From: Diplonema papillatum | Taxonomy: Eukaryota > Euglenozoa > Diplonemea > Diplonemida > Diplonemidae | Length of the DNA: 64,000 nucleotides | Direction: 5' to 3' | Assembly (NCBI GenBank): GCA_030068145.1 | Contig: JAPJBO010001114.1 | Location: 1-64,000 of the forward strand | Shown here: positions 53,701-62,297 of the stretch, in pieces | Layout of the letters: each line of letters starts with the position of its first letter | Numbering within the stretch: position 1 is the stretch's first letter | Translations under genes and position numbers: made by a program | Notes under the pieces: generated by a model | What the model saw: the letters and a program-made list of their open reading frames with translations, nothing else | The model's database searches: none | What the model was told of the DNA's origin: nothing

Positions 53701-54216
53701 GGGCTGCCAGTGGCAGTAGCGCGGCTCGTCGGCCAGCTTGTCCGTGGTCACTCCTAGTCCTGCCGTGGCTTACACCACCACGCCACGTAGTAGGTACATG
53801 CTACCATCCTCTACACGTAGTGTGCACGTAGCAGCGTAGCATGCAGCGGTGCCAGGGCTTACGCAGCTCTTTTGTCTTGGAGCTAAATACCTACTGAAAA
53901 TCAGTACGTAGGGCCAGGCAAAAAAGAAAGAGAGCATAGGGGCACCTGCCGGTGGTGCATGTCTTTGCCTCTGCCTCCTCTCCGGCCTCAACCCTCCAGT
54001 GTCGCGGTAAGCAACAGCAAGATCTGCCGTTACTGTGAATGATTCCCCAGATGGATCTGCAGAAAAGATAGTACGTGCTGATAACGTACTGATTTCAGCA
54101 CGTGTACAAAAAGAAATGCGTAGTTTTGTCTTATTCTTTACTTGTTAGTTGTCGACAACTTCTTTTGTGTTGAGGTGTCATTCAGATGTAAATCCAAAGC
54201 CGCCCATGTCAAATTT

Positions 54217-54905
54217 TGTTAAGCATTGAGTTCTTTTAAGTACATGAACCACATGGATTAGCATGCACTGCCTTGAAAGTCAGGTTATCGGATGACGTCG
54301 TCACCTGCCATTGCGTCGTCAAGGTCGAGCATTTGTGGAGCTAGCGGGGTTTGGCTTTCTTGCAATTCCAGAGACTGAGTCGGCGAGTACGAGGGCGGGC
54401 ACGTGTGCCCGTTATTCACTTTCGAGGGCATTGGCGTGCCCGTGGTCCCCGGTCGTTTCTGAGAGCTGCTTGCCCTCGGAACCTTCTTCTTCCTTCGATG
54501 CACCCCTGAGTCGGGGGTGGTCGCCTTCGTCTTCTTCCGCTTGCGGCCGGCGATCGGGCCTTCCTTCGGGGTGCCAAGCACCCTCTTCTTCAGCGCTGGT
54601 CGTTCGCTGGTTCCTGGCGTTGGTGGCGGCCTCTTGGTCGCCCGTCCGGTTGCCGCCGTCTCCTTTTTCGTTGCCGCGAGCGGCGCTCGCGCCGCTCGCT
54701 TTCCTACTGGCGTTTCCCGCTGTACACCCACCTGGGTGGGTGAGGAGGGCCTCTTCTTCTTGTTGCGTCCGGGGGTTGACTGGACGTTCGGCTTGTTGGA
54801 CTGGTGGTGGCCGCGGCTGCAACATGCCGCCGGTCGCCTCTGCGTCAGCGTAGGGAGCCTTTTGCACTCTTGGCAGGTCCCTCTGCTTTGTTAAGCAGCG
54901 GCTGC
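54217..54905. mobile_element. Element L, longest copy
   Basis: Flanked by GTTAAGCA on both sides (about 54219 and 54890). The left end TTGAGTTCTTTTAAGTACAT to GCATGCACTG is shared with 50176 and 59000, and the right flank GCGGCTGCC is also shared. It carries an open frame of 201 codons on the minus strand. Confidence 0.7.
54288..54890 (-). CDS. Basic, low-complexity protein of element L
   Basis: The frame is open from 54890 to the stop at 54285-54287 with no ATG near its start, so it is probably a last exon (acceptor-like AAAG/CAG near 54885) or truncated. It begins with CQECKRL, a possible half of a zinc site. A long K/R/P/T-rich stretch with several nuclear-localisation-like clusters (RKRKKTK, HRRKKKV) follows, then the acidic tail LDLDDAMAGDDVIR. 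The tail is conserved in the deleted copy at 50230. A DNA-associated nuclear protein is a fair guess; no family recognised. Confidence 0.45.
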
Positions 54906-54959
54906 CAAAACTTGCCGTGAAACTAAGAAAATTAACGTGCTGAAATCAGTACGTTCAGC

Positions 54960-55400
54960 ATGCTGAACGTAAGGCCCGAGCGGTGCATCACACGTAGCAA
55001 TGTGCGTAGCACACGTAGCAGCAGCACGTAGCAGCAGCACAGTACGTCTACGTAGTCCCTCTACACGTAGTAGGTGCACGTAGCAGCGTAGGGCAGCGGT
55101 GCATCACACGTAGCAATGTGCGTAGCACACGTAGCAGCAGCACGTAGTAGCAGTACAGCACGTCTACGTAGTCCCTCTACACGTAGTAGGTGCACGTAGC
55201 AGCGTAGCATGCAGCGGTGCATCACACAGTGCGTAGCACACGTAGCAGCAGCACGTAGTAGCAGTACAGCACGTATGCATACGTAGTCCCTCTACACGTA
55301 GTAGGTGCACGTAGCAGCAGCGTAGCATGCAGCGGTGCATCACACGTAGCAGCACTAGTAGCAGTACAGCACGTAGTAGGTGTACGTAGCAGCAGCAACG
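54960..55400. repeat. CGTAGCAGCAG higher-order array
   Basis: Three to four units of ~110-120 bp built of GTAGCACACGTAGCAGCAG, TACGTAGTCCCTCTACACG and GCAGCGGTGCATCACACG. Related sequence occurs at 53770-53860 and 28600-28690. Confidence 0.88.
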
Positions 55401-55814
55401 TATGTGTATGCATGTACACACCACGAGTATGGTTTATCGTGGGAATGCACCAGCGTGGCGCGTCAAAAAAGGATCAACTGCTGCGAAGCAGACTGGAAGA
55501 AAGGTGAGCACACGTGCTTTTGGTGTGCTGGACTGGCCAAGGACAAGCCGGACGAAAGAGCTGCGAGCGACGAAGTGGTTTGCTGGCCACTTACTTTTTG
55601 TTCTTCTTTTTTTTTTTTTTTGTGTTGCGAGATCGGAGTTCGGGTTTCTTTGGGCCTTCTGGACAATCGGTGCCAGGGTTCTTTTGTATCAAATGATACG
55701 AGGGGCGGGGGGGTCTTTGGTTGCGGAAGGGGCAGGAAGCTAGCTTGTCTATTTTACGCCACTATCTCGGGCAATGAGCCCGAGAAAATCTGGCGGCATC
55801 CGAAAGAACTGTGA
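55400..55814 (+). CDS. Low-confidence ORF with Cys-rich segment
   Basis: One frame ending in a stop at 55812-55814 includes INCCEADWKKGEHTCFWCAG and AASDEVVCWPLTFC, a spacing that could bind zinc. The middle is a T-run-derived phenylalanine stretch, which argues against a functional gene. No family recognised. Confidence 0.25.
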
Positions 55815-55924
55815 AAACGGGTTTTTGCCTAGAGGCTTTTCGTGTTATTTTGCAAATGCTTTGAGCTATGCTTTGAACAACCTCTCATCGGCGTTTTGTT
55901 GGCGTTTTTTTTTTTTTTCTTCTT

Positions 55925-56220
55925 TTTTTCGGAGTTGAAAATCCGCGGGTTTCTAAAGTATATCCGGGTGACCTTCTGGCGGTTGCTGTCACATGGGATT
56001 GGCTTGTTTAGAGTGAAAGTTGTAATGGAAGAAAAGCGAGCGAGAGAGAAAGTGAAAAGAACGAACCGCAGCGAAATGGTGCGTGCAGAGTGGTAGTATG
56101 AGTTTTAGAGTGAAAAATCGCCTGAAACTCCTAGGATCTAGAGTCTGCGGCTGACGTTCGGTAAATAGAAATCCTATACGTAGCGTGTTCTTGAAGGCGG
56201 TGGTTACACGAGGCAAGAGA
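55925..56220 (+). repeat. Three short R1 starts
   Basis: R1-like starts at about 55928, 56008 and 56102. The last continues through GGCGGTGGTTACACGAGG, as at 43010. Confidence 0.75.
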
Positions 56221-56326
56221 GCAATCTGTTGCTCGTTCGTGCCCGGAAACTTCCTTTTTCCTTTGTGTTGTTAGAGGAGGTTCTAGGTAGGTAGGAAACT
56301 GTTTAGACTGGTTCGTTTTTAACGTG

Positions 56327-56546
56327 TACCTAGCCCCCCCCGTGCATAACATGGATAGCCAAACCCCCTTGATTAAGATGGGTAACGGGCGAGAATGCCA
56401 ATCCATCTTAAACACGGGGGTGTGCAAAGTGACTACACTGTAGTCTACAGTGCCCCCGTGTTTAAGATGGATACCCCCCTTGATTAAGATGGATACTGCC
56501 AAAACCCGAGTTTTTTATCCATCTTATGCACGGGGGGGGCTAGGTA
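56327..56546. mobile_element. MITE C, copy 2 (opposite orientation)
   Basis: Ends TACCTAGCCCCCCCCGTGC and GCACGGGGGGGGCTAGGTA. The interior is the reverse of 25861-26106. TA at the outer ends may be the target duplication. Confidence 0.88.
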
Positions 56547-56863
56547 AGTTTCTAAAAGATCAATCCATGCCTTTGAAGCGTGAGCCTCACGCGAACCGAC
56601 AATTTCTTTTGGAGGTCGGCGGTCGCTTTTGTTTTTCCATGGATCGAGCACCGTCAACGTTGGTTTTTTTCTCTGTATCTTCGTTTTCTCCGGGGTTTGC
56701 CGTCCCTGCGGGGCAGCAGCTGGATCTGGTCGAAGTGGGCTTTAGGACGTATCATGCAGGGTCAAAACCTTGTGTCTTTTTAAAACGCTCCCGCGGGGCC
56801 GATGGCCCCCAAAAAAAAATGGAAAAAAAAGAAATTGCTCAACTTCCTCAAAAATTACCGCAG

Positions 56864-57281
56864 TTTTTAGAGTTAAAGTTCGCTTGAAATTCCGGGGGTT
56901 TAGGGTCTCCGTGTGACCGTTCATGAATGGGTTCTCTTAGAGCAAGAAAGGGCTATGTGGTTACGGGTTGGATATTTAGTGCACGCTTTTCGTTATGGGT
57001 TATGGCTAGCCATGTCCGGGACTGTTTGTGACCGACACCAAGTACATTCCTTCGTGGAGTGTAGTCTTGGGCCCCCCACGTTCTACAAGTTGAGCATTGA
57101 GTTCTTTAAGGTGCAAGTGCCATCAAGGCAGTTGAGCAGGGGTTGCCTTGTTTTCGTTGACCGCACTACCCTGAGCCCAAATCCTGGACGTGGTTTCAGG
57201 TGGCAAATTTGGCAAATGATCATGATCAGAAGGTCCTACTTGAGCGGTTCAGTTTCCTCACACATTGCATGTGGCTAAAAA
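56864..57281 (+). mobile_element. R1, full-length reference copy (~418 bp) nested in MITE A
   Basis: Boundaries are set by the interrupted MITE: it starts TTTTTAGAGTTAAAG and ends GTGGCTAAAAA, so TTTTTAG and CTAAAAA form a 7-bp inverted end. Relative to intact MITE copies, a GTTCC word between T5 and A5 is missing, so insertion was either replacing or guided by the T and A runs. Interior landmarks are GTCTCCGTGTGACC, TAGCCATGTCCGGGACTG, GGGCCCCCCACGTTC and ATCCTGGACGTGGTTTC. No ORF. Confidence 0.85.
57097..57129. mobile_element. Short element L-like insertion with 9-bp duplication
   Basis: 33 bp beginning TTGAGTTCTTTAAGGTGC are flanked by AGTTGAGCA on both sides (57088-57096, 57130-57138). 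Empty sites with one AGTTGAGCA occur in the R1 copies at 32262 and 38622. Confidence 0.75.
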
Positions 57282-57589
57282 TTTAAAACTCAAAAACCCC
57301 AATTTGTTTCCGGAAAAAAAAAATTTGGCCATTTCCAAAAAGACACAAGGTTTTGACCCTGCATGGTATCTGGCAGGTGAGCGACGCCTCCCCAACACTG
57401 CGCGGCACTTGCGCAACCCGCTGTGTCCCCTCCAGCAACTCGCAACGAAGCACCCTGGCCACGGTCCAGCCATTGGTAGCCATGGCCCTGGGGTAGGTTT
57501 GATCGCGACCGGTTCCGGTTGGTCAGTGCCGAGGGTGGACCAAAAATGCGTTTGCGAGCGCGACTGTACCGGGGAAAAGCCTGCTACAC

Positions 57590-57990
57590 GGAGCCAAGAT
57601 ACACGTGTTCGGGGGTAGTGCAGAGCTGCGGGCCTACGGGTCAAGGGCCTGCCGATTTCCCAAGCTCACGCCATCCAGCCAGCAGGTGACCCTGAAAAGT
57701 TTTAAAACGGGGCACGAAACTGTCAAAATCTCGCCCGCCTTGCGAGCGCGAGTGAGCCGGGGAAAATCCTGCTACACGGAGCCAAGCTTCACGTGTTCGG
57801 CGGTAGTGCAGTGCTGCGGGCCTACGGGTCATGGGCCTGCCGATTTCCCAAGCTAACGCCAACGGCGCGTCTTGGGGCTTGGCGCTTGCGCTGGGCACAA
57901 AGAAACGGTCGGTCACGGCAGAGTACGGGGTTGTGACGCTGTGCTGCCTTCGACCCAAGCGTTGCAAGCTGTAGGAGTGGCGCAGTAGTG
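57590..57990 (+). repeat. Repeat I, duplicated copy
   Basis: TACACGGAGCCAAG(A/C)T(A/T)CACG, CGGGCCTACGGGTCA and GCCTGCCGATTTCCCAAGCT occur twice, at 57590-57670 and 57770-57860. Confidence 0.75.
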
Positions 57991-58362
57991 CCACTAGACC
58001 CTCTTTGCTTACTTTGACGCAGAGGTCTTGGCGCTGAGACGTGGAAGAATGTTGTTGGCACAGGACTGCCGGCGGAAACGCCAGAATGAAGGGACACGCG
58101 TCGGGTACACAGGTGCTCCTCCGGGGCTACCAAACCAGATTACCAGTTCTGGTTGACCGTCACGTTCGTTACTTTCGTTCAGGTTTCCATCCCGAGAGAG
58201 TAACGCCGGGAGACACGAGACGGCCCACCAGCCACCCAGGGGGCTTTCGTGGCGTCAAGCCGCAATTTCTTTTTGCCCGGGCGTTTCGATGCAGCAGCAG
58301 ATTTTTTTCGGCAACGGGCCACACCAGAGAGAAACGAAGACTGGGAGGCTCACTTTCTTTTT

Positions 58363-58720
58363 TAGCGTTTATTGTGGTTTAGAGGTTCGGTGTTTAAGGG
58401 TTTCCGGTTGACCATTGAGGCTGTGGCGGGTAGTATGAAGGTAGCAGGTATGATTATACACTTTAACTACGGCTAGACATGTTTGTAAGTGTTGCGACCG
58501 ACACCAAGAAGAAACTCGCTTTGAATTTAGTCTTGGGCCCCCCACACTTCTTTCGAGTGAAAGTTTTTGGGGGGAAATCTTAGTTTAATGTTCAGGCAGA
58601 GCCACTCATGCATGGTGCTAGCATCAAGTCTTCTTCGAGGAAGACGTTTTGTCCAGGAAAAGAATGCAAAGATAGCAAAAGGTAAAGAGGGGGGAACCTA
58701 AGTTTAGTGATCAGGCACAA
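58363..58720 (+). repeat. R2 copy, R1/J fragments
   Basis: R2 runs from TTTTTAGCGTTTATTGTGG (58360) to CTTGGGCCCCCCACACTTC (58545). Family J fragments follow to 58720, and a G-rich stretch ends at 58760. Confidence 0.75.
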
Positions 58721-58989
58721 CATTGCCTTGGGGGGGCGGGGGGGCGGGGGGGGGGGCACTTTTGCACGCCCTGGTCCCACGTTTTTGCCACCGGCTCGGC
58801 TTTGCGGTTGCCCGGTTGTTTTAGAGTGAAAGAAATGTGAACACGGGTTTTTGCCTAGAGGCTTTTCGTGTTATTCTGCAGATGCTTTGAGCTATCTTTG
58901 TGTCTATGCTTTCAGTCGTCTTCTTAACCAAGGTTAAGTGCGCAAATGGTGTCAGCCGAAGCTGGTAAAGCTTCGGCGCCGCCCACGTT

Positions 58990-59092
58990 ATGTTTGTTTA
59001 GCATTGAGTTCTTTTAAGTACATGAACCACATGGATTAGCATGCACTGTCACGGGATGTTTAGCAGCGGCTGCCAACACATCCCGTGACACC
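58990..59092. mobile_element. Element L, minimal copy with hairpin
   Basis: GTTTAGCA then TTGAGTTCTTTTAAGTACAT to GCATGCACTG, and GTTTAGCAGCGGCTGCC at the right. Here a perfect 13-bp stem, TGTCACGGGATGT (59047-59059) with ACATCCCGTGACA (59078-59090), encloses the right flank. Confidence 0.7.
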
Positions 59093-59489
59093 GCACAAGG
59101 TGGTAAAACGCTCTTTTGTTTTCTTTTCGATTGCGAAAAAAGATTTTGTTCTACTGGGTTCTCTCTCCCTCTCTAAAACGTTGGGTTCGGACGGCCGGTT
59201 TCCGCCCGCCACACACTCAGGTGCAACAAGCGGACCGTAGCGGGGCGTTGCCTTGGCTGGCTCCTGCCTCTTGGTTTGCCGACAAACGCATTGGAGACTG
59301 TTTCGAGTTTTAGACCCCTGCCGAGACCAACATTTAGCGTTGCTGCGAAACTCAACGCCGGGGAGTGGCCCCCGGCACGAGCGATTTCTGGACTGTTTTC
59401 TCATTTCATAGAATCTTGCGCGCCGTAATCGCAAAACACCAAGTCAGTTTGTCGCGTTGCTCACCGCACCCCGACCTGTCGAGCTGCTT

Positions 59490-60110
59490 CGGCATTTTTT
59501 TTGTTGAACGCTTACGCCCGCCACTAAACCCAGATGTACCTGTGCTTTGTGTGGGCTACAGCACATTCACCTCAGGTGCTCTGCGGCCTACGCGCGCGTG
59601 TTATTCGTCCTGACCTGGATTCCAGGTTGTTGAAAGTGTGGTGTGACGTTGCCTGGCGCCCGTTCAAAAGCGGATGACCGCGTATGATTCGCAGGCACTC
59701 TCGTTGATGGGACGCGATTCTTTCTCACTCGCTCTCTCACTCTTTCTATCTCTAAACGTTGAGCTGGGCTTCCCCTCGCGCTCTAAAACGTTGGATGGGG
59801 GCGCCGGCCGTACGCCAGCACGGCCGCTCCAGCAGCCGCTTTATTTGAGGGAAATGCTCCCGAGAAAACAGGTAGAGCAGCTCTCAGCGGCGCGAAGAGA
59901 GGCGGGATAGGTGGAACAAGGAAGACTAGAGGGGGGGCCCGGGGGGATTGCAAGAACGTGCTTGGAATGGGTATGTGCTCAACACCGTCACGGGGAGAAG
60001 GCCCCTACAACCGTGTCTGAGCAATCAGCTAAAAAAACTCAGGGCACTCGCCCTGATGGTGACTGCGACTCGCTAGGCAGCACTGACTTGTCTTCTTTTT
60101 AGGGTGGCAA
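59490..60110 (+). repeat. Family F fragment and family E fragment
   Basis: F is at 59495-59590 and the E start at 59942-59985, joined directly to the E extension (CGTCACGGGGAGAAGG to GCACTGACTTGTCTTC). The central E part is deleted. Positions 59600-59930 hold no supported gene. Confidence 0.75.
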
Positions 60111-60204
60111 TCTACGCAGAGCACAGTGGGCATGGGGTTGCCGTGCAGAGGGGGGGGGGGGGGTTGCAAGAACGTGCACGGTGCAGTAGTAAACTTGTAA
60201 AATG

Positions 60205-60365
60205 ACCCTTTTACTAGTAAATTTACTAGTAAAAAATTTTACTAGTAAAATTTACACTTTTACTAGTAAAATTTACAAGTGCACTAGTAAAATTTACAAG
60301 TGCACTAGTAAAATTTACAAGTGCACTTGTAAATTTTACAAGTGCACTTGTAAATTTTACTAGGG
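60205..60365. repeat. Subterminal repeats, left side of the CACTA-like element
   Basis: About ten alternating TTTACTAGTAAA and TTTACAAGTGCAC words. The right side repeats the same words at lower copy number. Probable transposase-binding sites by analogy with EnSpm. Confidence 0.9.
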
Positions 60366-60711
60366 AACTGTTGAGATTTCGAGGTGTTTTTGGGAAGAAC
60401 AGTAATTTTTAAGGGGGCTCGCGTAAGGGTCACCCCCTGGAGGCAGGTGGGGTGACCTGCTTATTGTGCGCAGCGCTCGTTGTGCCTGTGCCATGCCACA
60501 AGTAGCGGTTGTGTTCATATCGAATTCACGACACTTAGTTGTTGTCCTGCATGCACCCAAGGTTTGGTATGGGACGCCGGCCCACTGCTCCATTCCAGAC
60601 TGGGAAAGCACGATCTCAGTAAAAATTGATCAACCCCACGCATTTGTGAAATACCCAGCACCCTGATTTCCCATTGAATTCCCTGATCCAAATCCAAAAA
60701 GAAATCCACAA

Positions 60712-61248
60712 ATGAGCAAAGCCGCCCCGTCGCCGACAACGCCTTCTTCCAAGAAGCGCAGGACAGAATCTGCACAACTGGCAGCAGAAGAGTCGAAGCA
60801 GGTGGGTCAGTGTATTGCTGACTTCGTCGAGTTGTACTGCGTGAAGAAGGCGGACAAGGAGGTTCTTCACGGACCGCTGAAGGTCCTGGTCGGAAAGATT
60901 CTGGGCATTTCGTTCGGCACCCGAAACGGGATGATCAGCAAGAGCATCTCGACGAAGTTCAAAGGCATGGCTACGCCTAAGAACCTGGCGGAGGTCGGTG
61001 ACAGGGACCTCTACGCAATCAGAAGAAACGCAAACACGGAGCTTGCGTTTTGTGGCATTGCGTTGAGGTCTCTCCCCACACCGGGCGCGAGGGCCACCGA
61101 AGCTTTCAAGAGGCTCACGCAGGCAAGCCAGATAAACCTCGAAGAATGTGATATGACGCAGCTGTACAAGGCTTGCGCGAACGACAGCATGGTGACCAAG
61201 TCACCTTCATCGCGGGGCAGGGCTGCACATACTCCAAGGTGGCCGTGA
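60712..61248 (+). CDS. 178-residue protein carried by the CACTA-like element
   Basis: The ATG at 60712 follows AATCCACAA and opens the only long frame between the subterminal repeats. The N-terminal ~20 residues are Ser/Pro/Thr-rich with SKKRRTE, a likely nuclear localisation signal. A helical region (QVGQCIADFVELYCVKKADK), an L-V-GKILGISFGTRN segment and a basic C-terminus follow. Codon use is GC-leaning, as in the dynactin exons, and unlike the AT-rich element ends. It has no DDE motif or zinc finger I can see, so it is not a recognisable transposase. It could be an accessory DNA-binding protein or a captured host gene. The C-terminal tail after residue ~160 is low complexity and may mark an unspliced boundary (AAG/GTGGCC). 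Confidence 0.7.
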   Translation: MSKAAPSPTTPSSKKRRTESAQLAAEESKQVGQCIADFVELYCVKKADKEVLHGPLKVLVGKILGISFGTRNGMISKSISTKFKGMATPKNLAEVGDRDLYAIRRNANTELAFCGIALRSLPTPGARATEAFKRLTQASQINLEECDMTQLYKACANDSMVTKSPSSRGRAAHTPRWP

Positions 61249-61410
61249 AATGGTCTCACGCAACTTCGCAGTTGGAGAATACTGTGGTACGTGTGCACTT
61301 GTAAATTTTACAAGTGCACTTGTAAAATTTACTAGTGGCACTTGTAAACCATTTTCACTTGTAAAACCACTAGTAAATTTACTAGTGAAAGCCTTTACTA
61401 CTGCACCGTG

Positions 61411-61590
61411 TGCTTGGAATGGGTATGTGCTCAACACCGCACTGGTCCCGTCTGCGCCGTGTTTCGGTCCTTTAAGTCACGGACACATAAGGCGGACCAT
61501 CATCAGCGTGGAACCTGAGTGTCTGCAAACAGAACTGCGGTGTGAGTCTGGTTTGTCAGGCGGCTGTTCGTAGCTCGTCACAGCCAGGAC
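61411..61590 (+). repeat. Family E, right part interrupted by the CACTA-like element
   Basis: TGCTTGGAATGGGTATGTGC through GGCGGCTGTTCGTAGCTCGT. The left part (GGGTTGCAAGAACGTG) is at 60161-60176. Confidence 0.88.
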
Positions 61591-61594
61591 CACC

Positions 61595-62295
61595 CGTGCT
61601 ACTAGAGCTCAGGCGAATCGAGGGGGGCCCGGGGGAATAGAGGGGGGCCCGGGGGGAAAATGTTTCTTGGGTTTGAAGAGCGCGTGGTGCTTCGCGGTGC
61701 CGCGGGGGGGGATTGCAACCTGCTAGTGAGTGAATGTGATCGTTAGGCAGGCTAATCTCCTCCCCCTCCTGGCAACGTACGAGAAGAAATGTGAAAACGG
61801 GTTTTTTGTGAATGGTCTTTTTTTTTTAGCGTTATTTCTTTTGCGCCTTCCGCCGTGTCGCCTACTGCCGTTTTGTCAAGCCACGTTTGCATGAGAAACA
61901 GTCTAGAAAAATAAAGACCCGCGTTCTTTTGTGCAGACCGCGGGTCTGTTCTGGTTTCGGTTGCTTTCGTTTTTTTTTTTTTTTTACGGGCCAGATTCTG
62001 CATGGTCAGGTTTAAAGCTCTTTCCCCTTTGGTTTTCGAGCTTTTTGAGGTTTTTGAAGACCGGTATTTGTAGAGTCTCCGGTTGACCATTGAGGCTGAG
62101 TCGGGTATAAACGTATTTGCGCACTTTAACTACGGTCAGCCAAGTTTTTGACTAGTTTGTGAGTGATCAGTCTTGGCATTCGTACGTTTCTTTTGTAATT
62201 TCCTTTCCTTGGATGCAAGAATCTGCGGCGCTAGTCTGTTACTACATTGAACCCTGCCTGTAGAATCTTGGTTCTAAGTGGGCTGCTACGGGTAA
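61595..62295. other. Unresolved stretch with an R2 copy
   Basis: AGGGGGGCCCGGGGG occurs twice (61620, 61640). An R2 copy lies at 62050-62170. No gene supported. Confidence 0.45.
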
Positions 62296-62297
62296 GC

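Larger units (their letters stand above)
56753..57365. mobile_element. MITE A, copy 3, split by a nested R1
   Basis: Ends CATGCAGGGTCAAAACC and GGTTTTGACCCTGCATG with GTAT duplicated at 56749-56752 and 57366-57369. The halves 56753-56863 and 57282-57365 join to give the same interior as copies 1 and 2. Confidence 0.92.
60177..61410 (+). mobile_element. CACTA-like TIR element, apparently complete
   Basis: Perfect 17-bp inverted ends CACGGTGCAGTAGTAAA (60177-60193 and 61394-61410). It is inserted in a family E copy: uninterrupted copies read AACGTGCTTGG, whereas here AACGTG and TGCTTGG flank it, giving a 2-bp TG duplication, or 4-bp GTGC if the end is set one base inward. Both subterminal regions (60205-60365 and 61290-61390) are tandem ACTAGTAAATTTTAC/CACTTGTAAA words, like the subterminal repeats of EnSpm/CACTA elements. 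One gene lies inside. 1,234 bp is too short for a full CACTA transposase, so it is probably non-autonomous or of an undescribed type. Confidence 0.9.

Noticed and set aside
55400..55814. Cys-rich ORF as a zinc-finger gene
   Set aside because: Kept only as a low-confidence feature: no canonical zinc-finger spacing and a homopolymer-derived phenylalanine run interrupts it.
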